NCBI GenBank assembly: GCA_910584595.1
Contig: CAJUBQ010000008.1
Span: forward strand, 21,589-85,588
Source of the DNA: an uncultured Eubacterium sp.
Lineage (GTDB): Bacteria > Bacillota > Clostridia > Lachnospirales > Lachnospiraceae
Reading direction: 5' to 3'
Length of the DNA: 64,000 nt
The translations under genes and the position numbers were made by a program. Numbering within the stretch: position 1 is the stretch's first letter; every line of letters begins with the position of its first letter. The notes under the pieces were generated by a model. The model was not told the origin of the DNA and searched no databases. It saw only the letters and a list, made by a program, of their open reading frames with translations. This document shows positions 59,244 to 64,000 of the stretch, in pieces.

Positions 59244-61217
59244 TCATCCATGCTCATCCAGCCTATCTTTTTTGCCCTTCATCCGCCTGCTGATTTTATA
59301 TAACAGCTTTCCCTGTTCTTTGCGCATCAGCTGCTCCTGTTGCGTAAGCGTTTTCTCTAATGTCTGTATATATTCGTTCTTTCTGGCAAGTTCTTTCTCG
59401 AGATGTAACAGATATTGATTCTTTTGCTCTATTTCCTGTTCAACATGTAATAAATATTGATTCTTTTGTTCTGTGTTCTGTTCGATATTTAAGATATGGC
59501 TGTTTTTTTCTTTCAGTTCTTTTTCCAGCTGCAGCAAATATTCGTTTTTTTCTTCCACTTTCTTTTCTAATTTATCATACTGCTGTAATTGAGGGATCAA
59601 AGATATCTTTTCACTATAATTCTGATACCAGCCGTCACCATCATATAGATGCTCCTGACGATATAATAAAAGCTCCCACAAATATCGTTCCAAAGCAATA
59701 AAGTCTTTGACGCAGCTTTCGTCTATCTGCAGTTTTCGATACAACTCATCCAGTGTAATTTTACTTTTCCCTGTAAAACTTAAAAAGCTCTGGCGAACCG
59801 CAAAGAACAAAATGAACTTTAATGGAATATCATCAAAACACCACTCCTGGTCAAAAAATACCAACTCGCCATTCTCCCAAAAGCAATTGCTGAATGTCAT
59901 GTCAATAAAACCATGTTTTAAAACAAGTCCATAATCTTTCCTGTTGTTGCATATTTCCCATAATTGATTTTTATCGCTTACAAAATCAGAACTCTTTTTA
60001 ATATTGCTTTCTAATACGTCTACTAACAACTGTATCCCCTGCATATCATTTTCCAGCAGTTTCTGATGAAAATAATCTTCCGCTATCAGGCCGGAATAAA
60101 ATGGCAGAATGATGTTTCCCTCTTTCCATTCGCTTTTTAAAACATTTATGCCTCTGTGCAGTAATTGTTCCTCATACTGCTTGATGCATTGCATATGATC
60201 CGCTGCCTTTTCATGCATTGCAGTTTTCACAACTTTTCCATCTGCATAAATAAGCGTAGAAACGCGATACTCTTTTCTGCTCTCACCTTTTGCCGCTATA
60301 TAGACCGGCTGTTCCGGTAATCCGTCCCCGGCTGTGGCTTCGACAAGAAAAGAATTCGCAAAAAATCCTTCCACCTGATTTTCTATGAGCTCCTGATACA
60401 ATTTTTTCTCATCATAAATAAGCCTGCTTCCTTTTACATACTGAAACGCCGTTTTTTGTACTGCGGAAGCTCCTGGCGGATATTCATCTGTATAAATGAC
60501 AGTAGGAAATTTATAATCCGGCAAAACATAATAAAATTTAATTTTTCCATATCCACTGTTAGTAAACAGCTCTTTCAAGCGTGCCTTGGAAAATGTGACC
60601 GCCGTATGGTCCTGCACATACCCTTCAATCCCCAAAAACGGCTGGCATAAGTGGTCTTCTGCGGCGCCGCACCAGTATTTTAAACCGAATTTGTTCTCAA
60701 TTGCTAACAGCACAATTCCGTCATTTTTCAAAAAACTTTTTAAACGTCTGACGAATTCTAAAAAAGGATTCTTATATTGTTTGCCAAAAATAGCCGCATA
60801 CTCCAATACGCCAACTACAACAACATAGTCATACTTTTGCTCCGTATTCCATGAGAATAAATCTTCACAGACAATTTCCAGATTCGTCCGGTTCGGATAT
60901 CTGTTTCTTATTACCTCTGCCCTCTTTTCACTCATTTCAAGCGCTGTTACCTGTCTGCATCTATCGCACAAGCATCCTGTCAGAGCTCCCATACCTGCTC
61001 CAACTTCCAAAACCACAGCGTTTTCTCGAAAATGATACCAGTTTAACAGATTCCTGCGCACAGATGAAAAAGTATTGTTCACCGTATATCGATGATCCTT
61101 TGCAATATAATCCTGAGACAAATCTTCCGGATACTTTCGGGCAATATCTGACATTTCCTGCTCAAGCTCCTTTGTATCGCTGTAAACTTCTCTATCTCCC
61201 TGCTTTTCCAGTATCAT
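59244..61217 (-). CDS. WbdD-like methyltransferase-kinase-coiled-coil protein (candidate chain terminator and length ruler)
   Basis: A 657-residue protein with three parts. Residues ~20-240 form a class I SAM methyltransferase: motif I VVLEVGAGMGALTG (68-81), acidic CEDLF, and VVVVGVLEYAAIF. Residues ~310-475 look like a small-molecule kinase: candidate Lys331 in KVVKTA, catalytic Asp439 and Asn444 in HGFIDMTFSN, metal-binding Asp456 in VFFDQEW. Residues 555-624 are five 14-residue coiled-coil units (EEKNEYLLQLEKEL type), followed by a basic tail (KISRRMKGKKDR). This order matches WbdD of E. coli O9a, which methylates and phosphorylates the non-reducing end to stop polymerisation, with its coiled coil as a molecular ruler. 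It lies 37 bp downstream of wzt. The function is inferred from architecture and context. Confidence 0.82.
   Translation of the reverse strand: MILEKQGDREVYSDTKELEQEMSDIARKYPEDLSQDYIAKDHRYTVNNTFSSVRRNLLNWYHFRENAVVLEVGAGMGALTGCLCDRCRQVTALEMSEKRAEVIRNRYPNRTNLEIVCEDLFSWNTEQKYDYVVVVGVLEYAAIFGKQYKNPFLEFVRRLKSFLKNDGIVLLAIENKFGLKYWCGAAEDHLCQPFLGIEGYVQDHTAVTFSKARLKELFTNSGYGKIKFYYVLPDYKFPTVIYTDEYPPGASAVQKTAFQYVKGSRLIYDEKKLYQELIENQVEGFFANSFLVEATAGDGLPEQPVYIAAKGESRKEYRVSTLIYADGKVVKTAMHEKAADHMQCIKQYEEQLLHRGINVLKSEWKEGNIILPFYSGLIAEDYFHQKLLENDMQGIQLLVDVLESNIKKSSDFVSDKNQLWEICNNRKDYGLVLKHGFIDMTFSNCFWENGELVFFDQEWCFDDIPLKFILFFAVRQSFLSFTGKSKITLDELYRKLQIDESCVKDFIALERYLWELLLYRQEHLYDGDGWYQNYSEKISLIPQLQQYDKLEKKVEEKNEYLLQLEKELKEKNSHILNIEQNTEQKNQYLLHVEQEIEQKNQYLLHLEKELARKNEYIQTLEKTLTQQEQLMRKEQGKLLYKISRRMKGKKDRLDEHG
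59346..59555 (-). repeat. 42-bp tandem repeat, five copies, in frame
   Basis: Five consecutive 42-bp units encode the 14-residue heptad pairs EEKNEYLLQLEKEL, KEKNSHILNIEQNT, EQKNQYLLHVEQEI, EQKNQYLLHLEKEL and ARKNEYIQTLEKTL. Units 3 and 4 are nearly identical in DNA, which points to recent duplication. Together they form the coiled coil of the WbdD-like protein. Confidence 0.88.
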
Positions 61218-61254
61218 GCATACACTCCCTTATACTGTTGACCGTCCCCAAACA

Positions 61255-62580
61255 TCATTGTTCCTGTCCGGATCCCATACCGTGAATTTCAAGCCCCTGT
61301 ATCTTCCAGCTATGCTCCAAATGTGATATTCCTTCTTCATAAATAGAATGATAAGTTTCAAACTCCTGTATTTTTGTTTTGTAATCGTAAATCAGCATGT
61401 CCTGCGTACGAAAAGCAATATCCACATAATAAACCGCCGCTACCAGATTCATCTTTTCAAAACAGCATTCTATCCATCCTTCCTCATCTGTCTCCAGCTT
61501 TATTCTTTCATTCTGTGTATTTGTTCCATATGCATGGATTCCGTCATTTCTGTAAATTTTAATCCCCATCAACGGGGAAATCTTCTGCGTTGTATTTTTT
61601 TTATACTTCACGCGTAATATAACCTTTTCTCCTACTCGAAACCGATCGTCTTTGCTGCCATCTGCATGCACGAGTTCAGCTTCTTCAATTTCCAGTTCTT
61701 TTCTTTCCTCGGTCCGCTCTCTGTCTGCATGCAGAAAATTATCATCGCTTTTATTCCCGGCCGTTTTATTCCCAGTCGTTTTACGTACGGTTTCCGGCTC
61801 TTTTGCCACTCTTTCTTTTTTCTTTTTGGCTTTTTTCCCCATATGCTCCAAATATGCATAGTCCACTTCTTCCGGACTACCTTCCATCCTGACTTGTCCG
61901 GCATCTATCCATATACACCTGTTACATATCTGCTCAATTTGAGACAATGAATGTGACACAATCACAATTGTTACTCCATGTGCCTTCAATTCACGCAGTT
62001 TATGAAAACATTTGGACTGAAAGTTTGCATCCCCTACCGCAAGAATCTCGTCAATCAGCAAAATATCGGCATCGACATGAATCGCCACAGCAAACGCCAG
62101 TCTCATATACATCCCGGATGAATACGTTCTCACAGGCTGGTCAATAAACTCCTCCAGTTCCGAGAATAAAATAATATCCTGTATCCGTGACTCAATCTCT
62201 TTCTTCGTTAATCCAAAAATCGATGCATTAATATAAATATTTTCCCGCCCGCTCATGTCCGGATGAAAACCTGCCCCAAGCTCAATCAGACTTGATACCC
62301 TTCCATTCATTTCAATCATACCGCTATCCGGATACATGATCTTTGTTAAAAGCTTCAATGTCGTGCTTTTCCCGCTCCCGTTATGCCCGATCAGCCCAAC
62401 AGCCTCTCCTTTTTTCACTCCAAAGCTAATTCCATTCAATACGGTGCGCTCTTCATAGGAACGCCTCTTACGAAACAGTGTCTTTTCTTTTAGCGTATGC
62501 CCTTTATCCGGATATACCCGGAACTTTTTTATTACATTTTTTACTTGTATCACATTTTTCGTATTTTCCGGATTCATCAT
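61255..62580 (-). CDS. wzt: polysaccharide ABC exporter ATPase (Wzt) with C-terminal carbohydrate-binding-type extension
   Basis: A 441-residue protein. The N-terminal ~245 residues are an ABC ATPase of the polysaccharide/teichoic acid export type: Walker A GLIGHNGSGKSTTLK, signature TYSSGMYMRLAFA, Walker B ILLIDEILAVGD, switch His VSHSLSQ. A Lys/Glu-rich linker (about 250-300) leads to a ~140-residue beta-rich domain in the position of Wzt_C, with FRVGEKVILRVKYKKN. In E. coli O9a this domain binds the capped non-reducing end and gates export. The start overlaps the wzm stop (ATGATGA). Confidence 0.93.
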   Translation of the reverse strand: MMNPENTKNVIQVKNVIKKFRVYPDKGHTLKEKTLFRKRRSYEERTVLNGISFGVKKGEAVGLIGHNGSGKSTTLKLLTKIMYPDSGMIEMNGRVSSLIELGAGFHPDMSGRENIYINASIFGLTKKEIESRIQDIILFSELEEFIDQPVRTYSSGMYMRLAFAVAIHVDADILLIDEILAVGDANFQSKCFHKLRELKAHGVTIVIVSHSLSQIEQICNRCIWIDAGQVRMEGSPEEVDYAYLEHMGKKAKKKKERVAKEPETVRKTTGNKTAGNKSDDNFLHADRERTEERKELEIEEAELVHADGSKDDRFRVGEKVILRVKYKKNTTQKISPLMGIKIYRNDGIHAYGTNTQNERIKLETDEEGWIECCFEKMNLVAAVYYVDIAFRTQDMLIYDYKTKIQEFETYHSIYEEGISHLEHSWKIQGLEIHGMGSGQEQ

Positions 62581-63386
62581 AATTCCTCAACAAAACGCTT
62601 CTGTAAATGCCAAAATACATACCATCCAACGACCAGCATCGCTAATCCAAGCAGCGCTGCAAACAAAATCGTTTCCAGCTCCGGCATTTTCCCATAATAT
62701 AAAATATCTCTGTATGCAACAATTACGTAATTCATTGGATTCAATGAAAAAATCCACTTTACCTGCTCTGGCGCCTGTTCTGCAGAATACATCACCGGCG
62801 TCAAAAACTGCCATGCTAATACAATAATCCCCAGTATATATTCCAGGTCCCGTATATAAACCGTTACGGCGCTCATAATCATTGCAAATCCCATAGCAAG
62901 AACATATTCCACCGCCATAATCAACGGCAGACATAAAACCGCATCTATCCGTAAGGAATATCCAGCGAAAATCAGTACAAGAAAAATCACAATAAAACTA
63001 AGCAGCATATTTACAAACTGACTTGTAACATAAGATATTGGCAGCACTTCTCTTGGAAAATAAATCTTTTTCACCATATCCTGCTGTGCAAGAATACATC
63101 CTGCACCGCCCGTCAATGAAGTGCTGAAAAAAATCCACGGAATAAGCGCAACAAACAGAAACAGGTAATAATCCTCTATGCCAGCGCGCATGATCGTAGA
63201 AAATACCATTGTATATACCGCAAGCTGCAGCAGCGGATTTAAAAACGTCCAGAGAAAACCAAGTACGGATCCTTTATATCTCCCTTTCAAATCCCTTTTC
63301 ACAAGTGAACATATCATTTCACGATATGCATAAATCTCTCTTACTCTTTCCAGCATCATTTCTGTACACCTGATTTTTTCTTTCAT
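62577..63386 (-). CDS. wzm: polysaccharide ABC exporter permease (Wzm)
   Basis: An ABC-2 type permease of about 269 residues with six hydrophobic segments. The N-terminal family signature is LVKRDLKGRYKGSVLGFLW, followed by LQLAVYTMVFSTIMR and IPWIFFSTSLTGGAGCIL, and near the end FSLNPMNYVIVAYRDILYYG. It exports undecaprenyl-linked polysaccharide with Wzt. The start is uncertain: ATG at 63386 follows AAGAAGAG closely, ATG at 63359 has AGGTG 7 bases upstream, and a TTG at 63401 is also in frame. It is the first gene of the 22-kb operon. Confidence 0.92.
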   Translation of the reverse strand: MKEKIRCTEMMLERVREIYAYREMICSLVKRDLKGRYKGSVLGFLWTFLNPLLQLAVYTMVFSTIMRAGIEDYYLFLFVALIPWIFFSTSLTGGAGCILAQQDMVKKIYFPREVLPISYVTSQFVNMLLSFIVIFLVLIFAGYSLRIDAVLCLPLIMAVEYVLAMGFAMIMSAVTVYIRDLEYILGIIVLAWQFLTPVMYSAEQAPEQVKWIFSLNPMNYVIVAYRDILYYGKMPELETILFAALLGLAMLVVGWYVFWHLQKRFVEEL

Positions 63387-63567
63387 TCTCTTCTTGAACA
63401 ATTACAATTAAAACTATTTTTCAAAAAACTCTGATTTGTTTCATTTATGACGTATGCATCCTGATCGTTTTTTGAATTTTCTCTATTGGTCATCATAATT
63501 TCTGATAATAGCGGATAGAACATTATCGTTTTCTAATCGCAATTGTTTTATCACAATCGTTTACTGA

Positions 63568-63906
63568 TTATGATTGATTTATCATAATATCAGCTACAGA
63601 TCTTATCATTTGCATATACATCGAATAGCTTTCATCGTCAGCCTGTTCCATTTGACGTTGAATCTTTTGTTCCTCTGTTAATTTTTTCTGTATATTTCCC
63701 CAAAGAAGTACATCTGCATTCGTCTCCAACGCTCTACACAAATTTACAAAAGTATCCATACTCATTCTGCGCGTTCCGCGTTCAATATGCCCTATATAAT
63801 AAAGGCTGATACCGCTTTTTTTGGCAAGCACATCTCTTGACCAGCCTTTTTCCTTGCGTGCCTGACGGATTCTTGCCCCTACCTTTGCGTAATTGAGCTC
63901 CTTCAT
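63568..63906 (-). CDS. XRE-family helix-turn-helix regulator
   Basis: A 112-residue protein. The Cro/C1-type HTH covers about residues 8-65 (IRQARKEKGWSRDVLAKKSG, YYIGHIERGTRRMSMDTFV), followed by a charged helical tail of about 45 residues. AAGGAG lies about 11 bases before the ATG. It is transcribed towards wzm, 180 bp away, and may regulate the polysaccharide operon; no operator can be assigned. The 63402-63567 spacer is AT-rich, with repeated ATAATCA/CGATAATG-like motifs that could be its binding sites. Confidence 0.85.
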   Translation of the reverse strand: MKELNYAKVGARIRQARKEKGWSRDVLAKKSGISLYYIGHIERGTRRMSMDTFVNLCRALETNADVLLWGNIQKKLTEEQKIQRQMEQADDESYSMYMQMIRSVADIMINQS

Positions 63907-64000
63907 CCTGATAGACTCCTTCCTGACTCACAGCGCCTTCCTGCATTTATTTTTTACCTGCAAAGAAGTTGTTGCAAAATGCATAACATTTTCTATAGAA

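Overview
The window looks like chromosomal DNA of an anaerobic, gut-type Firmicute, most likely a clostridium of the Lachnospiraceae type. The evidence is the low G+C sequence with strong AGGAGG-type ribosome sites, a YesM/YesN two-component pair beside xylan enzymes, a four-subunit pyruvate-type ferredoxin oxidoreductase, enoate-reductase flavoenzymes, a CIRCE element and sigma-A promoters of the TTTACA-17-TATAAT kind. No rRNA, tRNA or CRISPR array was seen. Nearly every gene is on the minus strand; htpG and two small island genes are the exceptions.

Layout. (1) 1-7.7 kb: xylo-oligosaccharide locus with a lipoprotein solute-binding protein (cut by the window edge), a YesN-type regulator, a YesM-type sensor kinase, a GH43 beta-xylosidase and a GH8 exo-oligoxylanase. 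(2) 7.7-13.7 kb: two tandem Old Yellow Enzyme/2,4-dienoyl-CoA-reductase-like iron-sulfur flavoenzymes, an AraC regulator and upp. (3) 13.7-21.4 kb: a chemoreceptor, a CIRCE-preceded htpG (plus strand), and a remarkable fusion of a TetM/EF-G-like GTPase with a Rae1/YacP-like NYN ribonuclease. (4) 21.4-26.8 kb: a FAD oxidoreductase, a LysR regulator and a porCDAB-like operon. (5) 27.1-29.6 kb: a secreted Ig-like protein. (6) 29.7-36.9 kb: an AT-rich island with a large serine recombinase, small genes, an IS remnant and a NACHT-ATPase/pentapeptide-repeat protein. It lies between two direct copies of a ~130-bp cloverleaf-like repeat, and the ABC permease next to the right copy has lost its normal C terminus. 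(7) 37-41 kb: an ABC importer remnant, a TrpB2-type tryptophan synthase beta chain, a small His-rich secreted protein and a small membrane protein.

(8) 41.2-63.4 kb: a 22-kb, same-strand surface polysaccharide cluster. It makes or helps make three kinds of nucleotide sugar: GDP-D-rhamnose (Gmd and an Rmd-like reductase), a CDP-3,6-dideoxyhexose derivative (RfbF, RfbH, split transketolase, SDR) and an N-acylated dTDP-4-amino sugar (WecE and a GNAT). It also holds two GT4 enzymes, two GtrB-like GT2 enzymes, three polytopic membrane proteins, a Wzm/Wzt exporter whose ATPase carries a C-terminal extension, and a methyltransferase-kinase-coiled-coil protein built like the O9a chain terminator WbdD. 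This suggests ABC-dependent export with non-reducing-end capping and chain-length control, plus extracytoplasmic side-chain glycosylation. A small XRE regulator lies upstream.

Two themes run through the window. First, in-frame tandem repeats recur: 14 x 18 bp inside the Rmd-like gene, 7 x 15 bp between rfbF and rfbH, 5 x 42 bp in the putative ruler coiled coil, and 4 x 21 bp in a small coiled-coil gene. Second, two families of palindromic intergenic repeats recur: a cloverleaf-like family (AACAGTTCAG...CTGAACTGTT) and a family with AGCGTGTTTGAAAAA ends.
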